64,000 nt of DNA from Closterium sp. NIES-65 (taxonomy: Eukaryota > Streptophyta > Zygnematophyceae > Desmidiales > Closteriaceae). Shown here piece by piece: positions 48,279 to 58,531 of this stretch. Positions within the stretch are counted from its first letter, which is position 1. Every line of letters begins with the position of its first letter. The stretch covers positions 1,550,001 to 1,614,000 of the forward strand of contig CANXME010002317.1 in NCBI GenBank assembly GCA_948144175.1, written 5' to 3'. The translations under genes were made by a program, and so were the position numbers. The notes under the pieces are model-generated. The model searched no databases. It was not told where the DNA came from and saw only the letters and a list, made by a program, of their open reading frames with translations.

Positions 48279-49945
48279 GCAGCTGACGATGTTTCTTGCT
48301 CCTTGTGCAGGTTGTCTTGTTGAGGTCGTTGAGGCTTGAATCTGAGTCGTGGGATTTGTTTGCGTTGAGGCGATTTGGCTGCTTGAAGGTCAAAGTTGCC
48401 GATGTGGAGTTGTTGACTGTTGACGATTCGGGCAGTGCGTACGCGGGTGTCCTGAAGTTTTGCAGATGTGGCAGAACGGAGGTACTGGCTTCGGTTGTTG
48501 CTGCCGGTTGTTGTTGTTGTTGTTGTTGTAGCGTCGCTGAGTGTGGAACGCGATTTCCGGTGCTGATATCTTCTTTTTGTGCCGTTCTTCTTGCAGGTCC
48601 ATGTCTTGCTGCTCGGCGTGGATTTCGGCGCAGAGCGCTGCTTCGGAGATTCTTCCGTGAGCTCGGAGAATGGCCTTTGTGGCGCGCCATTGAGGACCGA
48701 GGCCGCCGATGATGAGTGTCACGAAGGCGTCTTCAGAAATCGACCCTCCGCATCGAAGAAGCTTGTCGCGCAACTCGCGACATCGACTGATATACGCCAT
48801 TCCTTTCTCCCCTGGTTTCATTTCAACCGTTGTCAGTTGCGCCATTAACCGACTTTGACTTACGCTGTTTGTTGCTTGATACAAGTTCTTCAGATGGTTG
48901 TGTCAGAGGTCCACTGGTGATCCCCGATCGATCCTAGGGAAGGGTTACAGGCACGTTTGCCTGGGGGGTTATGGGCGCACTGACCCGCTACTGAAACAAG
49001 CCCTTTTATCCCAATGGTCTAGTGGTTGGGATTCAGAGATGGTATCCAGAGCGAAGGTCTCGAGTTCGAATCCCGGTGTATGCACTTCGGGCATCCCAGT
49101 GCGGGGGGGTGTCAGAGGTCCACCGGTGATCCCCGATCGATCCTAGGGAAGGGTTACAGGCATGTTTGCCTGGAGGGTTATGGGCGCACTGTCCCGCTAC
49201 TGAAACAAGCCCTTTTATCCCAATGGTCTAGTGGTTGGGATTCTGAGAGGTTGTACGCGAGCTCTGCGGAGTTGCCGTAACCTCGGTAAGACCTTATGTT
49301 CTGTTGTTGAGTCGGGGTGATGTTCCTCAGTAGGATCGTGTACGCCATCATTGACTGATAGGTGTACTGCTGCTTCTCGTACTGTGTGCCGTTTGTTGGG
49401 TATGGCAGAGACCCATCGAAGAACCCGAGTATCTGCGCGCCTTCCATCATCAGCTCGAACTCGAACGACCAGGTGAAGAAGTCCTTTCCATCGAAGGGTC
49501 TTGACGTCTGCATATTCAGAACGTGTGCGAACTGCGACTAAACTTGTGATGCGTCCAGTGATTTTTCTTGTCCAGGTGAAGGCTGTGGGTGTGGCATAAA
49601 GCTGATGGACCCGTGCTAGTACGGAGCAAACGTAGGCTGCTGCTGTTGATTTCCTCGTGCATATGATGAGCCGTCGAGACTCATGGGTATAGCTCCGTTG
49701 TTGTTGCTGTTGTGTGACTGCGCAGGTGCCGATTGCTGGTTTTGCTCGTAGAAGGACATGAAGGAGAAAAAAATCTCCATCATGCTCTGGTCGAAGTCTG
49801 CAGGTTGATTCGCGGGAGTCTCGGTAGATGTTGCTCTGGGTCTTGTTGCCGTGCCCTCCTCTGTCTGTAGGCCAGAGGCAGGAGGTGGAGTAGGAGTAGT
49901 GCCCTAGGAGCCGTTGGAGTTGCTCCTTTCCTTTTGTGTAGCCAT
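48279..49945 (-). pseudogene. gag: gag of D, split by element S
   Basis: ATG at 49945 (MATQKERSN). In-frame TAG codons occur near 49906, 49618 and 49540. The capsid begins SRPFDGKDFFTWSFEFELMM and is cut at 49249 by S. It resumes at YQATNSVSQSRLMAQLTTVE and ends with a canonical zinc knuckle CHICKTSGHPRTHC (about 48450). Frames on both sides of S agree once the 353-bp insertion and TSD are removed. An N/Q-rich run from GTT repeats is at 48510-48530. Confidence 0.87.
48901..49248 (+). mobile_element. Miniature LTR-type element S (SMART/TRIM-like) with tRNA-like sequence
   Basis: Two 139-bp direct repeats (48901-49039 and 49110-49248, about 5 differences) flank 70 bp. TSD GGTTG at 48896-48900 and 49249-49253. 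The first repeat is followed at once by TGGTATCCAGAGCG (49040-49053), a PBS-like match to initiator-Met tRNA with one extra C. A GCGGGGGGG purine tract precedes the second repeat. Repeats start TGTCAGA and end GAGA instead of CA. A tRNA-like pair of boxes spans repeat and interior (49015-49031 and GAGTTCGAATCCC at 49062-49074), so a dimeric SINE is the alternative. No coding capacity. Confidence 0.72.
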
Positions 49946-49988
49946 GCTGATTGATATTGTCGGTATAGAAGTTGAATTCCCCCTGATT

Positions 49989-50000
49989 GCTCTCATACCA
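49989..50000 (-). promoter_or_regulatory. PBS of D
   Basis: Minus strand TGGTATGAGAGC, one mismatch from the plant initiator-Met type. Confidence 0.85.
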
Positions 50001-50445
50001 TGTTGGGCTGAAAAACCCCTTAGGATCTTTGCAGGGGTGAACTCTGGGTAGAGTTGGTGTAGTAGCGGAAGCGTTAATTAAAGGGTTGTGAACCACCTTG
50101 CGCTAGTATGTGAGGGCAAAGTAAGTTGATTAAAGCAAAGAGATACAAGATTATATATGAATACAGGGAATATGAAAAGACACAGTTATAACTACTTTAC
50201 TGTTGCTGTTGCGGTTCGATATAGTGACGACTCGGGCAAGTGCTCTGTAACGAGTCAGTTGTGTGTCCTTGCTGTCGCGCTGTATTTGTCAGGTCAAAGG
50301 TTGCTGACCTTTGACTTTCGCGTAACCTCCGACAGTTACTTCAACCTCCGAGGGTTGACTCGCTGGTGCTTCGATAGTGTTTTGCTTCGCTTGTGTCTTG
50401 GTGTTTCGACACGACAGAGGCGCTTAGGACCGATTGTTTCCAACA
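50001..50445 (-). repeat. 5' LTR of D (445 bp)
   Basis: TGTTGGGCTG to GTTTCCAACA; about 9 differences from 30066-30510. Confidence 0.93.
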
Positions 50446-50450
50446 CGGAG

Positions 50451-50691
50451 CGCGGGTTACCCGCCGAGCCGTGAGGTCGGGGTGCGACGTGCGAAGGTGG
50501 CGGGAGGGTTTGTCGATGCGAGAGTTGCGAGTGGTAACGGTGCTGACTGTGGTGCTACAGTGGTGTACGCGCTGAGCGGGGACGCGAAGTAAGGAAAAGG
50601 AATATTCCTTACAAAACTTCTAAAATGGTTTAGGGTACGGTAAATGAAGCATAAAACCTTCATATGGGCGATTGGCTGGCAGTTGCCGTCG
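50451..50691. other. Flank between D and MITE M
   Basis: No gene seen. Continues the DNA found left of D (29920-30060). Confidence 0.5.
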
Positions 50692-51202
50692 TACCCCGGA
50701 TATAAGCGCCACCCGCGGATAAGCGCCTGGCGCTTTTAATTGGCGTGTGGCGCTTATATCCGGTGCTCGATTATAAGCGCACCCCCTGAAGGCTTACGTA
50801 TTATAAGAGCCACCATTTGTATTAGTTTTAATGAAGTTACTAGAATCTCTGTAGCGAAACACACTATTTGCATCCTCACTTGATAAAATTTCGACCCTTT
50901 ACCCTCGCGCGACTCAACTGACTGCACGTCCAGTCAGAATGAGCTGTCATGGGGCGAAATGACTCATTCTGACTGTGTGTGTTGGCAATTTGCCAACTTA
51001 CACGAGATCATTCTTCACACCCACTATGATCTTGACTTGATTGAAATCGCAATGACAAGATGAACATTTTGAATTGAAAACAACTAGATTTCATATATGT
51101 CATTGTATAAGCCCCGGCGCTTATAAAATTACTATATTATAAGCCCACCCCCTAAAAAAAACACGTTTTATTAGTGCTCCCCATGGGGGCATATCCGGGG
51201 TA
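50692..51202. mobile_element. TA-flanked MITE-like element M
   Basis: Ends are inverted: CCCCGGATAT at 50694-50703 and ATATCCGGGG at 51191-51200, each flanked by TA, the Tc1/mariner-pogo target duplication. Near the left end TATAAGCGCC, its inverse GGCGCTTATATCC and further ATAAGCGC units repeat; near the right end CCCCGGCGCTTATAA recurs. The middle is AT-rich with no transposase. A non-autonomous Tc1/mariner-like element is the best fit; I have not matched it to a family. Confidence 0.65.
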
Positions 51203-51268
51203 TGACGGTGTGTTATTTACGGCACAAAAAAGGGCCACTATTCTGTAACTGATAAAAAGGGGGACATA
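51203..51268. other. Short flank with left TSD of E
   Basis: 66 bp; last five bases ACATA (51264-51268) recur at 58527-58531. Confidence 0.85.
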
Positions 51269-51378
51269 TGTCAGAATGAGGAATGGATGTTGCATTGATG
51301 TTGGTTGGGGTACATATGACAAACCCTAACTTCTGTACCCCCTAAGACCAACCTCACTACAGGCTACAACATTTGACA
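51269..51378 (-). repeat. 3' LTR of E (110 bp)
   Basis: TGTCAGAATGAGG to CATTTGACA on the plus strand; TG...CA. Telo-box AAACCCTAA at 51321-51329. Confidence 0.95.
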
Positions 51379-51581
51379 CACCCCCATAGCCTAAGTGAGG
51401 GGTGTCTAGCAAAAACAAAAAGAGTACGGTCACAAGACCAGTCCAAAAGAAAACAAAGCTCAGGGTGGATCACAACGTCACCACACACTCTGAGCACAAG
51501 CAACAGTGGCCACAAGGCCAGTCCAAGAGATCACAAGTATATATAGTAAGTGTACAGACGAAGCAGGCAATAAACTCAAGT

Positions 51582-54500
51582 CTACGCATGACTAGAACCT
51601 GTGTCAACAAGGCCTAACTGCACACAACATCTCTGGTGGTCACAAGGCGGAAGCGCCTTGGTGAAGATGTCTGCAGTGTTGGCCTCGGACTCTACAAACT
51701 CGAAGCGAGCCTGTCCACGCCTCTGCAACTCTCGCAGAAGAAAGTACCTGACGTGAATGTGCTTCACTCTGCTCTCCAGTCGCGGCTCACGACAGAGGAG
51801 GATCGACGCCTTGTTGTCAGTAAACAAGGTCGGTGCAGAGCTCGGCCGCTCACCAAGGTCGGCGAGCAAGAAGGTCAACCAACGCAACTCCTGTGCCGCC
51901 ATGGCACCAGCGTAAATCTCAGCCTCAGCTGTAGAGGTCGAGACAGAAGAGGAGCGTGTGGAACGCCAGGAAACAGCTCCAGAACCCAGACTGAAACAGT
52001 ACCCCTGAGTAGACCTGTGAGTCTCAGCGTCGTCAGCGTAAGAGGAGTCACAGTGACCAGTGAGTACGACAGACTGCTGCCCTCCAAGAACTAGCCCCAC
52101 GCCTGATGTAGCCGCTAGGTACTTCGCCACCCTCACAGCTGCCGTCCAGTGAACAGGACGGTGTCTCCCTGGCGCAACAAAGCGCGCAAGGATGCTGAGA
52201 GGGAAGGCGAGGTCCGGGCGAGTACAAGTCATCAGGTACATGAGGCAACCCACAAGCTCTGCGTAGGGACCACTAGGCTCAAACGGCTCGTCAGGAAAGG
52301 GACCAGTGAGTCTGTGGTCAACAGCTAGAGGTGTGCGCTGTACGGTGGAGTGCTGAAGCCCGAACCGCTGAAGGACCTGCTGCACCATGTGTGACTGTGA
52401 GAGTGTAATGGTGCGAGCGGCTCTGTCCCTGGTGATCTGCAGGCCAAGGTAGTGGCGCAGCTCACCAAGATCAGTGCACGTGTGTCTCTTCTGCAGTTCG
52501 GACTTCACGTCTGCCAAAGCAACCCTGTCCGAAGTGGCGAAAACGAGGTCGTCGACGTAGACCAGAACAAAGAACGGTGTGGAGCCACGACGAACGAACA
52601 ACGACGGGTCGGCAGAAGACGGCTGGAACCCAAGGTCAGAGAGGGTAGAACGCAGAGTGTCGTGCCACTCACGAGGGGCCTGGCGAAGACCGTAAACAGG
52701 TCGCCTCAGCCTCCACTGGGTCCCAGGAGGGAAGGTGCCAGTGAAGGCCGAGGGACGACGCAACCAGACCTCCTCGTGTAGGCTGCCCTGAAGGAAAGCA
52801 GTGGAGAAGTCAAGAGAGTGTAACTCGTAGTCTCTCTGTGCTGCTACGTGTAGTAACACCCGAAGAGTGGTCATCTTCGGGGTAGGTGCGAAGGTCTGAA
52901 AGAAGTCAACTCCCTCGCGCTGACTGAAACCTCTAGCCACGTAGCGCGCCTTGAAGACCGGGGGAGATCCCGGTGGCCGCTTCACCCTGTAGATCCACAT
53001 GCCGTCGACTACGTTCGCCCCAGGGGGGGGAACCTCATCGACGTAGGTGCCTGTGGATCTGTAGGAGGCCATCTCTGCGTCCATGGCAGCTCTCCACTGA
53101 GAGGCCCAAGGCCCTGACACTGCCTCAGCGTAAGTGCGAGGAGTCGGAATGTCAAGGGCGTCGGGGTCACCCTCAGGGGCGAGGAGCATGGCACAGAGAT
53201 GAGGGGAAGCGGCCGCCAGGAACTCTAGCTCAAACTGCCTGTCCTCTAGGGCGTCACAGCCAAGGGCAGACACACCCCCGACGGCCAGAGGACTGGTAGG
53301 AGGAGCAGCCACAAGCGTGGTGGCGTAGTCAAGGCGGCGGGTAGAGGCAAAGTCAGTAACTGCGGCAGTAAGAGCGGACACAGAGGACACAGAGGCACGA
53401 GGGTGAGTAACAAGAGAGGCGAGAACACGAGAGAGAACAGGACGGTACGTGCGGTAGTAGTCAGTGACAGGAGTAGGGAGCGACACAGTGAGGGCCGACT
53501 CAGGAGGAGACGGAAGCACAGACTGAGACGGACGAGGTGGACTAGAAAGAAGGAAGGCAGTACGAAGGTCAGTGAAGGGAACAGGAGACGAGGGACGAGC
53601 ACGAGGGGAGCGACGAGTAGCCCAAGAACGAGACGGAGGAGGAGAGGACAAAGGCGGAGAACTGGGGAAAACAGCGGGGGAGGAGTCAGGAGGAGGAAAC
53701 GTGGGACCGTAGACAGGAGGAGAGGCGGAGGAGGGAGGAGAAGGGGAGGGGAGACCAAGGATCCGAAGACCCGAGACAGGAGGAGGAAGTGGCTGCTGCT
53801 GCTGCGGCTGCGACTGCTGCTGCTGCGGACGCGGCTGCTGCTGGGACTGCTGCTCCTGCGGGTCCAGCTGCTGCTGCTGCTGCTGCTGCTCCTGCGGCTC
53901 CAGCTGCTGCTGCTGCTCCTCCAGCCGCTGTAACTCCCTCTCCTCTCTCTCCAACGCCAGCTGCTCGTCACGGGCACGGCGAACACGAGCCTGGTGCCTA
54001 GTCGGGTAGGGGTGGGGGGGTGGAGTAGTGTCCGAAGCAGCGGCAGCTCCAGAGTCCACCTCAGAAGAACTAGGCGCACCACCCCCAGAGGCAGCACTAA
54101 CACCAGCTCCAGAACCAGGCTCACCTGAACCCGAAGGAGGCGCACCCTCACCCCCAGACGCAGCACCCCCAGTGTCCGCGCGGCCAGCACCAGCTCCCGG
54201 ACGACAAGAGTCCTCCGCACCCACCGGGACAGCTCCAACTCCAGAACCAGAAACTCCAGCTCCAACTCCAGCTCCAACTCCAGCACCCCCAGAACCAGAA
54301 ACTCCAGTGCCAACTCCAGCTCCAACTCCAGCTCCAACTCCAGCACCCCCAGAACCAGAAACCGGTACAGGAACAGGCACCGCACCAACCTCTCGAGAGC
54401 TAGCACCAGCGGCACGCTGCGAGGAGGACTGTGGGGAGGGAGGCTGTACCGGAGGGGCTACCGAAGGAGGAGGGGTAGCCTGGGACACACCTGACGGGGC

Positions 54501-55659
54501 TGGACCAGGTGGGGGAGGCTGTACCGGGGGAGCAGGAGGGGGAACGGCAGTCAGGAAGAGGGGGGGAGGAGGAACCGGGAGACCTCGACTGGGGTACCTG
54601 ACGTAGTACGGAGTGGACTCCTCGAAACGGACGTCACGGGAGTCAAAGAACCGGTGAGAGGGAGGGTGGTAAAAGGTGAAGTCAGAGGAGTCCTCAGGGA
54701 AACCAAGGAAGACACAGGGGACGGCACGAGGCGAGAGCTTGTCCGCGGAGGTGTCGCGGACAAGAGCCAAGCACCCCCAGACACGAAACCGCGACGCAAC
54801 ACCAGGGGACCCTGTCCAAAGACTGGTCGGTGAAACCTCTGGTCGAGAGACACGTGGCCAGAGGTTCAGCTGGTGCGCGGCGTACCTGACCGCGTAGGGC
54901 CACAGAAAATGGGGGGCACAGGCGTGAGTCAGGGAGGTGCGGGCGATCTCCATGACCAGGCCTATGCGGCGCTCAGCAACCCCATTCTGCTGTGGGGACT
55001 CTGGAAGCGTCCAGGACTGACGAATGCCCTGCTCGCGACAGAATCCAGCGAGAATGCCGGAGCGAAACTCACCCCCACGGTCGGAGTGGAGACAGCTGAC
55101 ACGACGACCACGAGTGTCCTCAGTGGTGAGCAACCACCTGATCAGCGTAGAAGTCACCTCAGACTTCTTCGCCAGAGGGAACACTGTGGTGTAGCGGGAG
55201 AAGTCGTCAACTACCACCAGAAAGTAACGCTCACGCTCAGGGCCTAGACGAGGGGCGGGGCCCCAGACGTCCAAGTGAAGCGTCTCAAAAGGCTCGGTGG
55301 TCGGACGAAGGGAGGAGGAGTGAGGGGTGGCGCGCAGCCTACCCTCGACGCAGGGACGACACGGCGGCGCAGGCGAAGGCGGCAGCGACGGCAAGACACG
55401 TGGGAGGCCTAGGACAAGACGCTGACTAGACATAGCGCGCAGACGTGGAAGGGACGGGTGCCCCATCCGGTGGTGCCACAGAACGGTGGGGTGGGCAAGC
55501 GACCGGCAGGAGCACGACGCAGCGACTGGAACAGACGTAGGAACCTGACACGACACAGACACCTGGGGGGACGTAGCAACCTGGTGAGACGCGGGGACCC
55601 GAACGGGGGGGGGAACCGGGGGCAGTGGCAGTAGGGGGGGCTGCTGGTGCGGCCGCTGG

Positions 55660-55695
<36 letters not shown>

Positions 55696-56126
55696 GGCTG
55701 CGGCTGCTGCTGCTGCTGCGGCTGCTGCTGCGGCGCACGCGGGCCAGTGTGAAGAGTGTAGAGACCCGAGCCCGGCTCAGCAGTAAAGGTAGCAAGAGGC
55801 TGGTAAGAGTCTCCGTCAACACACACCGCAGTCTCTCCAGAAGGCTCAAACCACACACCCACGTGCTGACTCACGAGGGGTCGCACGCCCACCAAGTTCC
55901 GGGAGAACGAGGGGACGTGAAACCCAGTGAGAGACCCGGAGGGAGCAGCAGGACACGGTAAAGTGGTAGTGTGACGTGCAGTGACTGGTCCCGTAGTGGG
56001 ATCAGCCAACGCTACAGAAACAGGCGCAGGAAGTGGTGTAAGTGTCGTGCTGTCCCGAAAGAAGCAGTGGGAGGCTCCAGAGTCCAGTGTGACGACAGCG
56101 AAGCGTCCTCTGAGGTAGTCGCTGGT
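51582..56126 (-). CDS. pol: Pol polyprotein of copia E
   Basis: Open from just after TAG at 56127-56129 to the stop at 51582; no ATG is needed if made by frameshifting from gag. Order: protease TLDSGASHCFFRDSTT (about 56085), GAG-pre-integrase WHHRMGHPSLPRLRAM, integrase (LHLDVWGPAPRLG, VVVDDFSRYTTV, HSDRGGEFRSG, NGVAERRIG), a Pro/Ser/Gly-rich linker with Gly-Ala-Gly-Val repeats and Gln tracts (53780-54370), RT (FKARYVARGFSQ, LDFSTAFLQGS, VLVYVDDLVFA) and RNase H (GHCDSSYADDAE, STAEAEIYAGAM, TKALPPCDHQRC). A CAG/CTG run at about 55660-55735 encodes polyglutamine after the protease. All catalytic motifs are present. Confidence 0.92.
56012..56126 (-). other. gag/pol overlap of E (-1 frame)
   Basis: Gag and Pol share 115 nt with Pol in -1 relative to Gag. 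The shift must occur before the DSGAS codons at about 56085. No canonical X-XXY-YYZ heptamer is visible in that window, so a 1-nt indel is the main alternative. Confidence 0.7.
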
Positions 56127-57625
56127 CTAGAGTCTACACAAGTACCTACACTAGCAACAGGCAACTGAGCAAGACTAGCACCTAAGCTAACAACACCAGA
56201 GTAAACAGAGTCAGAAACACTAGAGTCAACAACAGCATACATAGCATGAGGAGCACTAATCAGATCAACTAACTGCTCAGCAGACATGCCCCACAGAGCG
56301 GAGCCGTGGCGCTGAACCAGAGGAAGCCAGTCAGGAGCAGGACCGCCAACCCCGTAGGTCAACTGGACCGTGTCAGTGAGCTGAGCAAAGCACTGACCAG
56401 GGGGGTGAAAGCGGCCACAAGGGTGGCCCCGACGAGGACCTGTCTGAACCTGGTAGGGGCAGGGAGGGTAAGCAGCACCGCGCTGGGGCTGACGCAGCCC
56501 CGACCCCGGAGCCAGCTGCTGACGCTGCTGCTGCTGAGGCTGCTGGGAGGAAAGGGGCTGCTGCTGCTGCCGAAGGTGCTGCTGACGCTGAGCCTGGTAC
56601 CACGCCGCTGCTCCACCTAGCGGGGCCGGCAGTACAGGAGGCGACTGACGAGCTCGAGGGTCGCCGCCACCAGCAGGTGCAGTGGAGTCACCAGCCGCTG
56701 CACGAGGGGTCTCTCCAGACGCTGCACTCCCACCACCGCCAGTCGCAACAGCACCCCCACTACCTCCGCTACCTCCGCCTCCACCTCCACCGGAACCACC
56801 TTTCTTGCCCCCCCTGCCGCGGGACCGCGACGCAGTCGTAACAGCAGCCGCAGTCGCGTCAGTAGCGGCAGTGGCAAGAGAGGCAGTGAAGGTGGGTAAC
56901 TGCGGGACTGTGCACCCGTGGAAGAGTGGGGGGGACACAGTACCAGAGGCGGCAGCTACCGAACGAAGGTTGCTCTCGACGTCCTTGAGTGCAGACTCAA
57001 GGACCTCGATAGTCAGCTCACTAGGGTGCTTCAGCAGAAGCGCGTCACGAACGGAGGCAAGGCGGTCAGGGAGGCTAGTGGCGATGAAATAGACAGTAAT
57101 CGCCATGGGGGGAGGAAGCAGTGCAAGCTGTGCCTCAGTGCAAGCAGCGCGGTAACTAGCGTCGAGCGAGCGGAGGTGAGCGATCAAGTCAGCAGAGCGC
57201 TCAAACGAGGCAAGATCAGGAAACAGGAACGGGAGGAAAAGACGGCCGAGAGAGACAGTAGCGGGAGTAGAGTAGCGGGCCTTAATCGCAGTGAGGTACG
57301 CAGCAGCGGTGCGAACCTGAGTAAAGTGGACCTCCTCGGACTCAGGGAGGAGGCTGCTGAGTGCGATGCAGGCCGCAGCGTCACGCGACGTCCAAGCCGT
57401 CCGGTCAGCGCGCTGACGGGCAAAGCGAGCCGTAGCAGCGTCGTCAGGAGCAGGGCCTAAAGCGGTAGGCTCGGGGGGCTCGGGGAGGTCACCAGTAGCG
57501 TGTGACCAGAGGGTCTCGCTCCCCTGGACCTGACTCTCTAACAGACGACGAGCGCGAAGAAGCCAGACGGAAAAGTCAAGGGGTCTACCGTCAGCGTCGA
57601 AACGAAGAACTCGCGGAGTCGCCAT
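56012..57625 (-). CDS. gag: Gag of copia E
   Basis: ATG at 57625 (MATPRVLRFDADGRPLDF), the family start; an earlier in-frame start at 57661 is not conserved. About 537 codons. The capsid region runs to about 56880, a Gly/Ser-rich linker and Gln-rich tract follow (56780-56520), then C-x13-C-x3-H-x4-C at 56461-56390. The frame overruns the protease coding region by 115 nt and stops at 56014-56012, while the protease is read in the -1 frame. Length is similar to the gag part of A4. Confidence 0.9.
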   Translation of the reverse strand: MATPRVLRFDADGRPLDFSVWLLRARRLLESQVQGSETLWSHATGDLPEPPEPTALGPAPDDAATARFARQRADRTAWTSRDAAACIALSSLLPESEEVHFTQVRTAAAYLTAIKARYSTPATVSLGRLFLPFLFPDLASFERSADLIAHLRSLDASYRAACTEAQLALLPPPMAITVYFIATSLPDRLASVRDALLLKHPSELTIEVLESALKDVESNLRSVAAASGTVSPPLFHGCTVPQLPTFTASLATAATDATAAAVTTASRSRGRGGKKGGSGGGGGGGSGGSGGAVATGGGGSAASGETPRAAAGDSTAPAGGGDPRARQSPPVLPAPLGGAAAWYQAQRQQHLRQQQQPLSSQQPQQQQRQQLAPGSGLRQPQRGAAYPPCPYQVQTGPRRGHPCGRFHPPGQCFAQLTDTVQLTYGVGGPAPDWLPLVQRHGSALWGMSAEQLVDLISAPHAMYAVVDSSVSDSVYSGVVSLGASLAQLPVASVGTCVDSRPATTSEDASLSSHWTLEPPTASFGTARHLHHFLRLFL

Positions 57626-57669
57626 AGTGAGAACCAACGCGAACGAACAGGCGAGTAACAACCGGGGGG

Positions 57670-58380
57670 GAAGAGGACTCAGTCGCAGCGGAAGAGCGGG
57701 CTAGGGCGACGGGCCAAAACGTAGGGTAGGGCAACGGGCCAGGGCCTAGGGTAGGGCGACGGGCCAGAGCCTAGGGAGGGCGACGGGCCAGGGCCTAGGG
57801 AGGGCGACGGGCTAGGGCCTAGGGAGGGCGACGCGACGGGGGAAAGGGCGGGAGCGACGCGACGGGGCAGGGCGACGCGACGGGACAGGGCGACGCGACG
57901 GGGCAGGGCGGCGCGACGGAGCAGGGCGACGGGACAGGGCAGGGCGACGCGACGGGGTAGGGCGACGCGACGGGACAGGGCGACGGGACGGGACGGGACG
58001 GGACAGGGCGACGCGACGGGACGGGACAGGGTGACGCGACGGGACAGGGCGACGCGACGGGACGGGACAGGGCGACGCGACGGGACAGGGCGACGGTACG
58101 GGACAGGGCGACGCGACGGGACAGGGCGACGGGACAGGGCAGGGCGACGCGACGGGACAGGGGGGAACAGGCGGGCGCGACGCGACGGGGGGAACGGGCG
58201 CGACGCGACGGGGGGAACGGGCGCGACGCGACGGGGCGAACGGGCGCGACGCGACGGGGGGAACGGGTGCGACACGACGGGGGAGATGATGCTAGGCTCG
58301 GTACTAGGCGCGGTAACAACTAAACTAGTACGAACGAGAGGTAGGATTAGGCTCGGGAGGTACGAACGGAGAACGGAGGA
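57670..58380 (-). repeat. Repeat leader of E
   Basis: Array of GGGACAGGGCGACGCGAC-like 13-18-bp units (57840-58170), flanked by GGGCCTAGGGAGGGCGACG units (57700-57840) and GGGGGGAACGGGCGCGACGCGAC units of 23-24 bp (58170-58290). Noncoding. Confidence 0.82.
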
Positions 58381-58383
58381 ACG

Positions 58384-58399
58384 GGATCCCACAGGATCC
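58384..58399 (-). promoter_or_regulatory. Leader hairpin next to the PBS (E)
   Basis: GGATCC-CACA-GGATCC, a 6-bp self-complementary stem with a 4-nt loop, near PBS TGGTATCAGCTA (58405-58416). Its stem differs entirely from the A family while structure and position are kept. Confidence 0.6.
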
Positions 58400-58416
58400 T
58401 AACCTAGCTGATACCA

Positions 58417-58526
58417 TGTCAGAATGAGGAATGGATGTTGCATTGATGTTGGTTGGGGTACATATGACAAACCCTAACTTCTGTACCCCCTAAGACCAAC
58501 CTCACTACAGGCTACAACATTTGACA
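58417..58526 (-). repeat. 5' LTR of E (110 bp)
   Basis: Identical to 51269-51378; TSD ACATA at 58527-58531. Confidence 0.95.
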
Positions 58527-58531
58527 ACATA

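Larger units (their letters stand above)
30066..50445 (-). mobile_element. Copia LTR retrotransposon D, host of G and S
   Basis: Minus-strand element with 445-bp LTRs (30066-30510 and 50001-50445, about 9 differences), PBS TGGTATGAGAGC at 49989-50000, and a purine tract GAAGCGAAGGGGAG on the minus strand right of the 3' LTR (30511-30524). Imperfect TSD CGTAG/CGGAG. Chromovirus G is inserted in its RNase H and miniature element S in its gag. Subtracting both leaves a copia of about 6.1 kb whose gag-pol keeps one frame but has many stops. Confidence 0.92.
51269..58526 (-). mobile_element. Copia LTR retrotransposon E, recent insertion
   Basis: 7.26-kb minus-strand element with 110-bp LTRs (51269-51378 and 58417-58526, no difference seen), perfect TSD ACATA, PBS TGGTATCAGCTA at 58405-58416, and PPT TATGGGGGTG on the minus strand at 51379-51388. 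Related to the A family by LTR core, PPT, leader hairpin and Gag motif, but sequences differ widely. Gag and pol are each open, in different overlapping frames. Confidence 0.95.

Noticed and set aside
49010-49085. Functional tRNA gene
   Set aside because: A and B boxes exist but the acceptor arms do not pair; the sequence lies within element S.
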